Below are positions 1 through 8,070 of a stretch of 53,107 nucleotides of DNA, piece by piece. Under the pieces are notes generated by a model. That model did no database searches, had not been told where the DNA came from, and saw nothing but the letters and a program-made list of their open reading frames with translations. Source of the DNA: Phenylobacterium sp. (GTDB lineage: Bacteria; Pseudomonadota; Alphaproteobacteria; Caulobacterales; Caulobacteraceae); NCBI RefSeq assembly GCF_024508875.1, contig NZ_JANINU010000040.1, positions 1 to 53,107 of the forward strand, read 5' to 3'. The number at the start of each line of letters is the position of its first letter. Positions within the stretch are counted from its first letter, which is position 1. A program made the translations under genes and the position numbers.

Positions 1-227
1 TTAGCTATCGGCAATGTTTCGGGCGCCCACCTGTCGCATTCTGGTCACAGATTGCCGGCCAACAGGGGAATGCCGGCAAGGTTTCTTCCCCGATTGTGAC
101 AGCGGCGCAGGGGCGGCCGGACGAACCAAGGCAAGAATCGTGCGCGGATGTGGCGATGGCCGGCGCCGTTGCGCGGGCGGGGCGGGGGCGCGTAATGATC
201 CTTCCCAGGCTTTGCAGGACCGGTCAC

Positions 228-764
228 ATGAACATGAAGGCGATCTGGGCGGCTGGCGCCGTCGCGGCGGCGATCTGCGCCCTGGGCGCGACGGCCGAGG
301 CCCAACCCAAGGCCGAGCCGCGCTCCGCAATGCTCCAGAAGCTGGTGGACTGCCGCAAGATCACGGACGAGGCGGGGCGGCTCGCCTGCTATGATCAGGC
401 GACGGCGGCCCTGGACCAGGCCGAGGCCAAGGGAGACATCGTCGTCGTCGACCGCGAGCAGGCCCGCAAGGTGCGCCGCCAGGCCTTCGGCTTCTCGATG
501 CCCTCGCTCAGCCTCTTCGAGAAGGGCGAGACGCAGGAGGAGATCCAGAACGTCCAGGGCGTGGTCGCCGAAGCGCGGATCAACAACGCCGGCAAGTGGG
601 TCATCAAGCTGCAGGACGGCGCCACCTGGGCCCAGGTCGACCCGGGCGAACTCCATCGCAATCCCAAGCCGGGCATGACCGTGAAGATCCGCCAGGCCTC
701 GCTGGGGAGCTACCTGATGTCCATCGACAACATGGGCGCCTTCCGCGCCCGCCGCGTGGAATAG
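228..764 (+). CDS. Secreted protein of unknown function
   Basis: A 178-residue protein. The first 27 or so residues form a typical signal peptide (MNMKAIW, then an Ala-rich core ending ATAEAQ), so the product is probably periplasmic. After it comes a short segment with two cysteines (LVDCRK...LACYDQA), a charged middle, and a C-terminal half rich in beta strand (GKWVIKLQDGATWAQVD) that looks like a small OB/SH3-like barrel. I chose the ATG at 228 because the signal peptide starts there; a second ATG lies two codons later, and reading further upstream gives low-quality sequence. It ends one base before the convergent hydroxylase gene. The arrangement resembles small secreted alphaproteobacterial proteins with an N-terminal Cys pair, but I do not recognise a named family. 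Confidence 0.75.
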   Translation: MNMKAIWAAGAVAAAICALGATAEAQPKAEPRSAMLQKLVDCRKITDEAGRLACYDQATAALDQAEAKGDIVVVDREQARKVRRQAFGFSMPSLSLFEKGETQEEIQNVQGVVAEARINNAGKWVIKLQDGATWAQVDPGELHRNPKPGMTVKIRQASLGSYLMSIDNMGAFRARRVE

Positions 765-765
765 G

Positions 766-1944
766 TCAGCCGGCGTAGAACGCGTTGCGGGCCGCCAGCA
801 TGGCGTTGATCCGCTCGCGCTCGCCTATCTCCAGGAACGGGTTCCAGACGTCGAAGATCAGGATGACGCGCAGTTCGTCGGCGTCGTTCCAGGCCTCGTG
901 CTCGATCGTGTCGTCGAACACCCAGGCTTTGCCCATCTCCCACGACCGCTCCTCGTTGCCGACCCGGAAGCGCGCCGGGCCAGGGAGGATCAGCGGCAGG
1001 TGGCAGAGCAGTCGCACGTTGGTGGATCCGGTGTGCGGCGGGATGTGGGTGTGGGCGTCCAGGGCCGAGAACATCGCCGTGGGCGCGAAGCCCGGCTGGT
1101 GCGCCATCGGCAGCCGCGAGAGCAGCTCCGCCGTCTGCGGGCAGGCCTCGCACACCGGATCCTGGCGGACGCCGTCCTTCCACAGGAACAGCGAGCTCCA
1201 GCGCGGCGAGTGATTGAGTTCTTCCCACTGGTTCGTCGGAACGTCCGGCGGGAAGGCGATGTACGGCGCGAACGCGTCCATCCGCGTTTCCAGCGCCGCC
1301 TTCAGCTCGGCCTGGACCATGGGCGTCGCGGCTTCCAGTTCCGGCAGCCAAGGGAACAGTTCGCGCGGATAGAAGGGGATCGCCGCCAGCCGCGGATAAT
1401 GCAGCAGCAGCGGCTCGTGCTGGTAGACCTTGCGCACGCCGGCGTAGACGCCGATGGCCTCCTCCAGCCGGCGCTGGGCCAATTCGCCGCCCACCGCCTC
1501 CAGCGGGCCCACCTGGTCGGCCAAGTAGGTCGCGAGCGCCTCGCGGGTCTTCTCCACGACCTCCCTCGCCCGGGCCAGCGGGCTCTTGAGGTTCGGCGGC
1601 AGGTTCGCCTCGGTGGGGGCGAGCTTCAGCGCGTTCTCGTAGACCCGCGCCGCCCGGCGTTCGCCGGACAGCTTCTCGACCACGGCGCCCTTAGAGAGCA
1701 GGGCGAGGAAGTTGTAGGGGTCCAGCGCCAGCGCCTCGTCCAGCGCCGCCAGGGCGGCAGGCAAGGCGCCGCTCGCCCTGTGGATCAGCGCCTTCTGCAT
1801 ACGAACGTGCGGATCGTAGGGCGCCAGTTCCTGCGCCTGGGCGACGCAGCTCAGCGCCGACGCCGAATCGCCTCGCCGCATCGCCGCCACGGCGTCGGCC
1901 AGCAGTTGCTGCGGAGATGTGGCATGCCCCCCGGCGACCATCAT
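766..1944 (-). CDS. TPR protein with aspartyl/asparaginyl beta-hydroxylase domain
   Basis: A 392-residue protein. The N-terminal 120 residues hold two to three TPR-like helical repeats (for example ALAALDEALALDPYNFLALL). The C-terminal 200 residues match the Asp/Asn beta-hydroxylase family, 2-oxoglutarate/Fe(II) oxygenases. Visible hallmarks are THIPPHTGSTN (first iron histidine), a strand with FRVGNEERSWE, DTIEHEAWN (second iron histidine) and RVILIFDVWNP (arginine likely binding 2-oxoglutarate). It probably hydroxylates a protein or peptide side chain; the substrate cannot be read from sequence. The ATG at 1944 overlaps the oppC stop as ATGA, so it is translationally coupled to the permease pair. 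A second ATG follows directly at 1941. Confidence 0.9.
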   Translation of the reverse strand: MMVAGGHATSPQQLLADAVAAMRRGDSASALSCVAQAQELAPYDPHVRMQKALIHRASGALPAALAALDEALALDPYNFLALLSKGAVVEKLSGERRAARVYENALKLAPTEANLPPNLKSPLARAREVVEKTREALATYLADQVGPLEAVGGELAQRRLEEAIGVYAGVRKVYQHEPLLLHYPRLAAIPFYPRELFPWLPELEAATPMVQAELKAALETRMDAFAPYIAFPPDVPTNQWEELNHSPRWSSLFLWKDGVRQDPVCEACPQTAELLSRLPMAHQPGFAPTAMFSALDAHTHIPPHTGSTNVRLLCHLPLILPGPARFRVGNEERSWEMGKAWVFDDTIEHEAWNDADELRVILIFDVWNPFLEIGERERINAMLAARNAFYAG

Positions 1945-2837
1945 CTGTCCCTTGGATCGATGGCGTCCCGTAGGCCATCGCCGACGAAATTGAAACACAT
2001 CAGCGTCAGCACCATCACCACCGAAGGGAAGATCAGCAGCCACGGTGCGAGCTCCATATCCGAGGCTCCGCTGGCGATCAGATTGCCCAGCGACGCCATC
2101 GGCGGCTGCACGCCCAGTCCCAGGAAGCTCAGGAAGCTCTCAGCCAGAATGACCGCCGGTATCGTCAGCGTCACGTAGACAACGACCGGTCCCAGCAGGT
2201 TCGGGACGATATGACGCGCGATGATGCCCGCCCGGGTCAGGCCGGCGGCGCGGGCGGCCTCCACGAACTCCTTGTTCTTGAGGGTCAGCGTCTGGCCGCG
2301 GACGATGCGGCTCATGGTCAGCCACTCCACCGCCCCGATAGCCACGAAGATCAGCACGATGTTCGAGCCGAAGGTGACCATCAGCAGGATCACGAAGAAG
2401 ATGAAGGGCAGCGAATAGAGGACATCGACGATCCGCATCATCGCCTCGTCCACCTTGCCGCCCAGGTATCCCGCGGTCGCGCCCCAGGCCACGCCGATGA
2501 CGAGCGACACGAAGGTGGCGACTACGCCGATCGCCAGCGACACGCGCAGGCCGGTCAGCAGCCGCGCCAGCAGGTCTCGGCCCAGGGCGTCCGAGCCCAG
2601 CAGGTGTCCCGCCTGGAGGGGCGCCAGCCAGACGTCCGCCTTGTCCACCTGGTCGTAGGCGAAGGGCGCGAGGTAAGGACCGACCATCGCGAGCAGGACC
2701 AGCACCGCCAGCACGACCATGCTGGCCACCGCCGCTTTGTTGGCCAGAAGCCGCCGGCCCGCGTCGTCCCACAGGCTGCGCCCTTTCACGGCGGCGCGCT
2801 GCAGGCGCTCGGAGCCGTCGGAGGCGAGGAGCGTCAT
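1941..2837 (-). CDS. Peptide/nickel-type ABC transporter permease, DppC/OppC family
   Basis: A 298-residue inner-membrane permease with about six hydrophobic segments. The first membrane helix follows a cytoplasmic N terminus, then comes the OppC_N signature region (LGSDALGRDLLARLLTG). The cytoplasmic coupling loop that contacts the ATPase is visible as EFVEAARAAGLTRAGIIARH. Length fits OppC/DppC. The start at 2837 overlaps the oppB stop by four bases (ATGA), and its own stop overlaps the hydroxylase start in the same way. No substrate-binding protein or ATPase of this transporter lies in the window, so the substrate cannot be assigned beyond an oligopeptide-like solute. Confidence 0.93.
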   Translation of the reverse strand: MTLLASDGSERLQRAAVKGRSLWDDAGRRLLANKAAVASMVVLAVLVLLAMVGPYLAPFAYDQVDKADVWLAPLQAGHLLGSDALGRDLLARLLTGLRVSLAIGVVATFVSLVIGVAWGATAGYLGGKVDEAMMRIVDVLYSLPFIFFVILLMVTFGSNIVLIFVAIGAVEWLTMSRIVRGQTLTLKNKEFVEAARAAGLTRAGIIARHIVPNLLGPVVVYVTLTIPAVILAESFLSFLGLGVQPPMASLGNLIASGASDMELAPWLLIFPSVVMVLTLMCFNFVGDGLRDAIDPRDR

Positions 2838-3757
2838 GCCAGCCTCACCCGGGGATCCAGCGCGGCGTACAGCAGGTCCGCCACCAGGTTCAGAAGCAGG
2901 ATGAGCGCGGCGTAGACGATCACCATGCCCATCACGACCGTGTAGTCGCGCTGGAGCGCGCTGATGACGAAGAACTTCCCGAGCCCCGGCAGGTTGAAGA
3001 TCTTCTCGACCACGAGCGACCCGGTGATCAGGCCCGCGCACGCGGGCCCAAGGTAGCTGACCAGCGGCAGGATCGCCGCGCGAAGGGCGTGCTTGCGGAC
3101 GATCAGGCGCTCGGGCAGGCCCTTGGCCCGAGCGGTGCGGATATAGTTCGAGCGCAGCACCTCAATCATGCCGGCCCGCGTCAGCCGCGAGATGATAGCG
3201 ATCTGCGGCAACGCCAGCACCGTCACCGGCAGGACCATGTTGATCAGGGCGCCGTCGTTCCACCCGGCCGTCGGCAACCAGCCCAGCTTGGACGCCAGCC
3301 CCAGGACCAGCAGCGGTGCGGTGACGAAGGTGGGGATGCAGACCCCGAGGATGGCCACCGCCATCACGACGTGATCGGTCGTCCCGTTCTGTCGCAGCGC
3401 CGCCATCACGCCCAGGCTTACGCCGACCACCGAGGCGATGGCGATCGCGGAAAGACCCAGCCTCAGGGAGACCGGGTAGTTCTCCTTCAGGATGTCGAGC
3501 ACCGACTTGTCGCGATACTTCAGCGACGGCCCCAGGTCGCCCCGCGCCACGCCGGCCAGATAGTCGACGTACTGCTCGCCCAGCGGCTTGTTCATCCCAT
3601 ACTTGGCCAGGACGTTCGCCTCGATCTCGGGCAGCAGCTTGCGGTCGCTGTCGAACGGGCTGCCCGGCGCGGCGCGCATCATGAAGAACGCCGCCGTGAT
3701 CACCAGGAACAGCGTCGGGATCGCGATCAGCAGGCGCCGGCCGATATATCGCAGCAT
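2834..3757 (-). CDS. Peptide/nickel-type ABC transporter permease, DppB/OppB family
   Basis: A 307-residue inner-membrane permease with six predicted helices. It begins with the classic OppB N terminus (MLRYIGRRLLIAIPTLFLV) and carries the periplasmic DLGPSLKYRD segment, the coupling loop SNYIRTARAKGLPERLIVRKH, and the GSLVVEKIFNLPGLG signature. I placed the start at 3757 because residues upstream in the open frame are charged and atypical, and because the length then matches the family. It is the first gene of the unit oppB-oppC-hydroxylase. The ATPase and binding-protein genes usually found next to oppBC are missing. Confidence 0.93.
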   Translation of the reverse strand: MLRYIGRRLLIAIPTLFLVITAAFFMMRAAPGSPFDSDRKLLPEIEANVLAKYGMNKPLGEQYVDYLAGVARGDLGPSLKYRDKSVLDILKENYPVSLRLGLSAIAIASVVGVSLGVMAALRQNGTTDHVVMAVAILGVCIPTFVTAPLLVLGLASKLGWLPTAGWNDGALINMVLPVTVLALPQIAIISRLTRAGMIEVLRSNYIRTARAKGLPERLIVRKHALRAAILPLVSYLGPACAGLITGSLVVEKIFNLPGLGKFFVISALQRDYTVVMGMVIVYAALILLLNLVADLLYAALDPRVRLA

Positions 3758-3868
3758 GCCGCCCGAGACGCTCCTGACTCGCGACCTTTTCGGGGCCGCC
3801 CGTTGCGAAAGTTCCACCCACCCCCGATGATGTCAACGAAAGCGCCAACGCTGTTTTGCGAGTAACCG

Positions 3869-4279
3869 ATGCCTGACTTTCGACGCGTCACCGACGACTT
3901 CACCACCGCCCCGCAGATCGCCATCGCCGACGTCGCCGAAGCCGCGCGCCAGGGCTTCAAGACGATCGTCAGCAACCGTCCCGACGGCGAGGAGCCGGGC
4001 CAGCCCACCGCCGCCGAGGTGGAGGCTGCCGCCAAGGCCGTCGGGCTCGCGTTCTTCCACATCCCGGTCCGGGGCGGCCCGACGCCGGATCAGGTCGAGC
4101 AGATGAAGGCGGTCATCGACGAGGCGCCGGGCCCCGTGCTCGCCTTCTGCCGGTCCGGCACTCGCTCGATCACAACCTGGGCGCTGAGCCAGGCGGCCTC
4201 GGGCGCGCGGCCGCGCGACGATCTGATCGGCCTGGGACGCGGCGCCGGCTACGACCTGTCGGGCGCGCTGGGCGGATGA
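3869..4279 (+). CDS. DUF442 / TIGR01244-type sulfur transferase or phosphatase-like protein
   Basis: A 136-residue cytoplasmic protein. It shows a rhodanese/tyrosine-phosphatase-like fold with the active-site loop FCRSGTRS (Cys94 to Arg99) and the VSNRPDGEE segment typical of this family, known as the N-terminal half of the beta-lactamase-hydrolase-like (Blh) proteins. The loop has four residues between Cys and Arg, which is usual for the family rather than CX5R. It overlaps the next gene by four bases (ATGA) and that gene encodes a metallo-beta-lactamase-fold hydrolase, so the two halves of a Blh-type protein appear here as separate coupled genes. Sulfur-handling is inferred from the family, not shown by the sequence. 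Confidence 0.87.
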   Translation: MPDFRRVTDDFTTAPQIAIADVAEAARQGFKTIVSNRPDGEEPGQPTAAEVEAAAKAVGLAFFHIPVRGGPTPDQVEQMKAVIDEAPGPVLAFCRSGTRSITTWALSQAASGARPRDDLIGLGRGAGYDLSGALGG

Positions 4280-5175
4280 TCCCCTACGTCCGCGACATCG
4301 ACGTCGAGTACGGCCGTTGCGACCACGTTTCACCGTTGATCCGGCGTGTGACGGCCAACAATCCCGGCCCGTTCACCTTCAAGGGCACCGGAACCTACAT
4401 CGTCGGCCGCGGCGAGGTGGCGGTGATCGACCCTGGCCCGGACGATCCGGCCCACCTGGACGCGATCCTCTCGGCCGTGCAGGGCGAGAAGGTCACCCAT
4501 ATCCTCATCACCCACCACCATTCGGACCACTCCCCGCTGGCCGGGCCGCTGAAGGCGCGAACGGGCGCCACGGTCTACGGTTGCGCGGTCGCGGGCCACG
4601 AGATGGAAGACACGGGCGAGGTGCGGATGGAAGCCGGCCACGACCACGACTTTCGGCCTGACATCAGCGTCTGCGACGGCGGCGTCGTGCTGGGGCGCGG
4701 CTGGACCATCGATGCGATCCCGACGCCGGGCCACACGTCGAACCACATCTGCTACGCGCTTCGCGAGGAGAACGCCTGCTTCTCCGGCGACCACATCATG
4801 GGCTGGTCCACGACGGTCATCACCCCGCCGGACGGCGACATGACCGACTATCTGCGCAGCCTCGACGACATCCGCGCGCGGAAGTTCGACGTGCTCTGGC
4901 CCACCCACGGTCCGCCGGTGCGCGAGGTGGACGCCTTCATCGCCGCGTACATCGCCCATCGCCAGGAGCGGGTCGATCAGATCCTCGGCGCCCTCAAGGC
5001 AGGGCCGGCCCGGATCAACGAGCTGGTCCCGCGCCTCTACGCCGACGTGGACAGCCGCCTGCACCCCGCCGCGGCTCGGTCGATGCTGGCCGCCATGATC
5101 CATCTGGTCCGCAAGGGCCAGCTCGCGGCCGACGGCGCGCCGGGGCCGGAGAGCACCTACCGGCTGGCGGGCTAG
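4276..5175 (+). CDS. Metallo-beta-lactamase-fold hydrolase, LACTB2-like
   Basis: A 299-residue protein with a complete dinuclear metal site: THHHSDHS (His80, His82, Asp84, His85), PTPGHTSNH (His153) and FSGDHIM (Asp172), followed by PTHGPP. The last 80 residues resemble the winged-helix tail of LACTB2-like hydrolases (INELVPRLYADV...AARSMLAAMIHLVRKGQ). It probably hydrolyses a thioester, phosphodiester or similar bond; the substrate is unknown. It is coupled to the upstream DUF442 protein through an ATGA overlap. Its stop codon overlaps that of the convergent MocR gene within the four bases CTAG. Confidence 0.9.
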   Translation: MIPYVRDIDVEYGRCDHVSPLIRRVTANNPGPFTFKGTGTYIVGRGEVAVIDPGPDDPAHLDAILSAVQGEKVTHILITHHHSDHSPLAGPLKARTGATVYGCAVAGHEMEDTGEVRMEAGHDHDFRPDISVCDGGVVLGRGWTIDAIPTPGHTSNHICYALREENACFSGDHIMGWSTTVITPPDGDMTDYLRSLDDIRARKFDVLWPTHGPPVREVDAFIAAYIAHRQERVDQILGALKAGPARINELVPRLYADVDSRLHPAAARSMLAAMIHLVRKGQLAADGAPGPESTYRLAG

Positions 5176-6557
5176 ACCAGCGTCCGCGTAGGCGCAGGCT
5201 GTCCGCGCACCAGCGCCGCCACGCTCTCCAGGGCGCTGCGCAGCACGGGCTGCTTGCCCGGGCCGCCCAACGAGATGCGCAGGCCGTTGGGGTGATCGGC
5301 GCAGGTAGCGAAGGCGTCGGCCGCGGCCAGCGCCAGGCCCTTCTCCTGCGCCAGCCGATGCACCTGATCGGCCCGCCAGTCGGCGGGCAGGTCCAGCCAC
5401 ACGTGCACGCCCTCGGCGGCGCCTCTGGCCTGCGGCAGCACCTCGGCGGCGATGGCGCGGCGCGCGCGAGCCTCCTTGCGGACTGCAGCCAGCAGCCGCT
5501 CGGCCGTGCCCTCGCGGATCCAGGTCGAGACCACCGCAGAAACGAGCGGTGACGGCATCAGGGCCAAGGTCCGCAGGGCCTCGGCCGTGCGCTCGGCCAG
5601 CGCCGGCGGCGGGAGAAGGAACGCGGTGCGCAGGCCGGGCGAGAGGCATTTCGAGAGCGTCGCCAGGTGGAAGGTCCGCTCCGGCGCGAACGTCGCGATG
5701 GCGGGCAATGGGGCGTCGAACAGGCGCGCATAAGGGTCGTCCTCGACGATCCACAGCCCCGCCGCCTGTGCGGTCGCCGCGATCGCCCGCCGCCGGTCGA
5801 GGTCCAGGGTGATCGCGGTCGGATTGTTCGTCGTCGGCGTGACGTAGAGGGCCGACGGCGCCTGCACGGCGCACAGCCGCGCCAACGCCTCGGGGTCCAG
5901 ACCGCCCGCGTCTGCGGGGCAGACCACGAGCCGCAGTCCGAACTGCGCCGCCGCCGTGATGACGCCCGGATAAGCCAGCGGCTCCACCACCAGGGTCCGC
6001 GCGCCCGCCGCCGCCAGCGTCGCCAGCACCGCCGACAGCCCCGTCTGCGCGCCCGGCGTGACGAGCAGCCGCTCGGGTGGCGCGTCACCCAGGCTGGGCC
6101 TTAGCCAGGCCGCGGCCGAGGTGCGCTGACCCAGGCTGCCGCCGCCGGGATGGTACGACATCAGCGTCGCCGGATCCGCGCGCTCCAGCACCTCGGCCGC
6201 GGTCTCCTTCAGCAGCGCGCCGAGGGAAAGGCCCAGCGGCGGCGGCGGCAGGTTCATGGACAGGTCCACCCGTCCCGCCTCGTCCTCGGTCGCGCGGGCC
6301 CGCACGAAGGTGCCGCGGCCTACCGTTCCTTCGATCAGCCCCCGCGCCCGGGCCGCAGCGTAGGCCCGCGTCACGGTCGTCAGGTCGACGCCCAGCAGCT
6401 CCGCGACGGCCCGCTGCGGCGGCAGCTGATCGCCCGCCTGCAGTTCGCCCTCGCGGATGGCCGCCTCCAGCGCCTCGACCAGCCGGGCGTGGAGCGCGCC
6501 TCGCCCCCGCGGCAGGCGCGCCAGCCAGCGCGCGGAAGGATGCGTCATGGAGTCCAT
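5172..6557 (-). CDS. MocR/GntR-family regulator with aminotransferase domain
   Basis: A 461-residue fusion. Residues 10 to 85 form a GntR winged helix (QLPPQRAVAELLGVDLTTVT, then GRGTFV). Residues 100 to 450 form a fold-type I aminotransferase domain with the PLP lysine in TLSKCLSPGLR and the NNPT segment. Such proteins use PLP or a related compound to sense a metabolite and usually act on their own promoter and on the divergent gene. The start at 6557 follows a GGGA run; an ATG three codons later is an alternative. The intergenic region to the divergent DUF983 gene holds repeats that look like its operator. Confidence 0.92.
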   Translation of the reverse strand: MDSMTHPSARWLARLPRGRGALHARLVEALEAAIREGELQAGDQLPPQRAVAELLGVDLTTVTRAYAAARARGLIEGTVGRGTFVRARATEDEAGRVDLSMNLPPPPLGLSLGALLKETAAEVLERADPATLMSYHPGGGSLGQRTSAAAWLRPSLGDAPPERLLVTPGAQTGLSAVLATLAAAGARTLVVEPLAYPGVITAAAQFGLRLVVCPADAGGLDPEALARLCAVQAPSALYVTPTTNNPTAITLDLDRRRAIAATAQAAGLWIVEDDPYARLFDAPLPAIATFAPERTFHLATLSKCLSPGLRTAFLLPPPALAERTAEALRTLALMPSPLVSAVVSTWIREGTAERLLAAVRKEARARRAIAAEVLPQARGAAEGVHVWLDLPADWRADQVHRLAQEKGLALAAADAFATCADHPNGLRISLGGPGKQPVLRSALESVAALVRGQPAPTRTLV

Positions 6558-6577
6558 TGCGAGTCCCAGTCGAAACA

Positions 6578-6624
6578 CATACATTACATATCAATTGTAT
6601 GCGTTCAATATCCGCATTGTATGG
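6578..6624. promoter_or_regulatory. Probable MocR operator: inverted plus direct repeats
   Basis: Three copies of one motif lie between the divergent mocR-type and DUF983 genes. ATTGTATG occurs at 6594-6601 and 6616-6623, 22 bases apart (about two helical turns). An inverted near-copy, CATACATT, lies at 6578-6585. Two direct copies plus one inverted copy is the arrangement described for PdxR-type MocR operators. A plausible leftward promoter lies within it (TTGAAC on the minus strand at 6603-6608, TAATGT at 6581-6586, 16-base spacer). The right-hand repeat overlaps the Shine-Dalgarno-like GGAG of the DUF983 gene. Repeats and spacing are seen; binding is inferred. Confidence 0.65.
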
Positions 6625-6632
6625 AGACCACT

Positions 6633-7061
6633 ATGGACTTCACCGGCTGCGAACCCTCCACCCTCGAAGCGGGCCTGCGCTGCCGTTGCCCCCGCTGTGG
6701 CGAGGGCAAGCTGTTCGCGGGGTTCCTGAAAATCGCGAAGTCCTGCGACCAGTGCGGGCTGGACTACGGCTTCGCCGAGCCGGCGGACGGCCCGGCGTTC
6801 TTCGTGATGAGCGGCGTCGGCATCCTGGTCGTCGCGATCTGGGCGTGGGCGGTGGTGGCGTTTCACCCGCCGATCTGGCTGCAGTTCGCGACGGTCTTCC
6901 CGGCGCTGATCGGCGGCTGCCTCGCCTGCCTGCGGCCGATGAAGGCCTGGCTGGTGGCGGAACAGTATGTCCACAAGGCTGAGGAAGCCCGCTGGGCGAG
7001 CACCGGCGCCCACGGGGAAGGCGGCTTCGCCTTCGACCGCCGCAAGGCCAGCGGCGGCTGA
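6633..7061 (+). CDS. DUF983 membrane protein
   Basis: A 142-residue protein. The N-terminal 45 residues carry a zinc-ribbon-like pair of knuckles (RCRCPRCGEGKLF and CDQCGLDYG). Two hydrophobic helices follow (around 60-80 and 85-105), then a short cytoplasmic tail. This is the DUF983 architecture, common in alphaproteobacteria, whose function is not established. The ATG at 6633 is preferred over the one at 6621 because GGAG sits six bases upstream of it; the right-most MocR-type repeat overlaps that site. It is divergent from the MocR regulator, which makes control by that regulator likely. Confidence 0.85.
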   Translation: MDFTGCEPSTLEAGLRCRCPRCGEGKLFAGFLKIAKSCDQCGLDYGFAEPADGPAFFVMSGVGILVVAIWAWAVVAFHPPIWLQFATVFPALIGGCLACLRPMKAWLVAEQYVHKAEEARWASTGAHGEGGFAFDRRKASGG

Positions 7062-7066
7062 ACGGC

Positions 7067-7468
7067 CTAGAAGTCGATCTTGCCGAAGCGAGGCAAGCCT
7101 TTGTTCTCGCCTGGCGGGTCCATGACCGACAGGTCCAAATCCAGCGGCCCGCCGCCGATCCATTTCGCCAGGCTGGTGTGGTCGGCGAGGTCGTCGTCGG
7201 TCAGAGGATGGACCAGGGCGCGCAGGCCCGACGCCTCGATCAGCGGCAGGATCGTCGGCAGCGCCCGCGCCAGGAAGTGGATTTCGAACTGTGGCAGCGG
7301 GTGCGGTCCGATGGGGCCTTCGCGCAGCTCCCCCACCATCAGAAGGTCAGGCGCCTCGCCGCTTTCCAGCATTTCCGTTAGCCGCATGTGGAGCGCGTCG
7401 GACGCGGATCGCTGGTGAGCCTCGTGGTAGATGTGGGCATGGTAGGGCGCGGTCCCGTCGCTGGTCAT
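7067..7468 (-). CDS. DOPA 4,5-dioxygenase family protein
   Basis: A 133-residue protein. It has the family pattern of a His-rich N terminus (YHAHIYHE), a central HPLPQFEIHF segment, and a C-terminal ALVHPLTDDDLADHTSLAKW region. Plant and fungal members cleave the ring of DOPA; bacterial members are small, single-domain and mostly uncharacterised. Length is normal for the bacterial family. It follows the GNAT gene with a gap of nine bases, so the two may be cotranscribed. Ring-cleaving activity is inferred from family membership only. Confidence 0.85.
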   Translation of the reverse strand: MTSDGTAPYHAHIYHEAHQRSASDALHMRLTEMLESGEAPDLLMVGELREGPIGPHPLPQFEIHFLARALPTILPLIEASGLRALVHPLTDDDLADHTSLAKWIGGGPLDLDLSVMDPPGENKGLPRFGKIDF

Positions 7469-7477
7469 ACGCCGCCG

Positions 7478-7996
7478 CTATAGCCCCTTCTCCAGCACGT
7501 CGAAATAGAGGTCGGGCCGGGTCGGCCGGCCGAAGCGCGGGTCGTCGTAGGGGAACGGCTTGGTCTCCCCGGTCAGGGCGTAACCGCGGCGGATGTACCA
7601 CGCGACCAGGGTCTCGCGCTGGTGGACGACCGTCATGCGGATTCGCCTAGCGCCACGGGCGCGGGCCCAATCTTCCGAGGCCGCGAGCAGCGCGCGTCCC
7701 AGTCCCCCGTCCTGGCGGTCGGGCCGCACCGTGAGGATTCCGAGGAACCAGACGCCGTCGGAGCCGTCGTCGAGCCGGACGTGCCCCAGGTGCTCGCCCT
7801 CGGGATCGCGCCAGATCAACAGGTGCGCGCCCGGCGTCGCGAGGTCGTCGCGGAGCAGCGACTCGTTGATCCGCTCCCCTTCGATCATGTCCTCGACGCT
7901 CCAGCCGCGCGCGGCGCTGGTGTCGCGGAAGGCCCGATTGGTCAGGGCGATGATGTCGGGATAGTCGGCTTCGAGCGCGGGTTTGAGCTGGGCCAT
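7478..7996 (-). CDS. GNAT-family N-acetyltransferase
   Basis: A 172-residue protein with the GNAT fold: a beta strand with GILTVRPDRQDGGLGRALL (acetyl-CoA pyrophosphate-binding loop Q/R-x-x-G-x-G/A) and a C-terminal VAWYIRRGYALTGE segment. The N terminus MAQLKPALEADYPDIIALTNRA is typical of the family and sets the ATG at 7996. The acceptor substrate cannot be predicted. It lies 74 bases downstream of the acyl-CoA ligase gene and 9 bases upstream of the DOPA-dioxygenase-like gene on the same strand. Confidence 0.88.
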   Translation of the reverse strand: MAQLKPALEADYPDIIALTNRAFRDTSAARGWSVEDMIEGERINESLLRDDLATPGAHLLIWRDPEGEHLGHVRLDDGSDGVWFLGILTVRPDRQDGGLGRALLAASEDWARARGARRIRMTVVHQRETLVAWYIRRGYALTGETKPFPYDDPRFGRPTRPDLYFDVLEKGL

Positions 7997-8070
7997 AGGG
8001 ATGGCTGGTAGCTGCTTCGGGCCCGGCGGGGAACCGGCCCTTGCAGGACTTAAATTCACCAGCCGCGGCC

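Noticed and set aside
1..330. Open frames on both strands at the left edge
   Set aside because: They lack any recognisable domain; the secreted protein at 228 explains the region. Bases 1-227 otherwise show nothing I can support.
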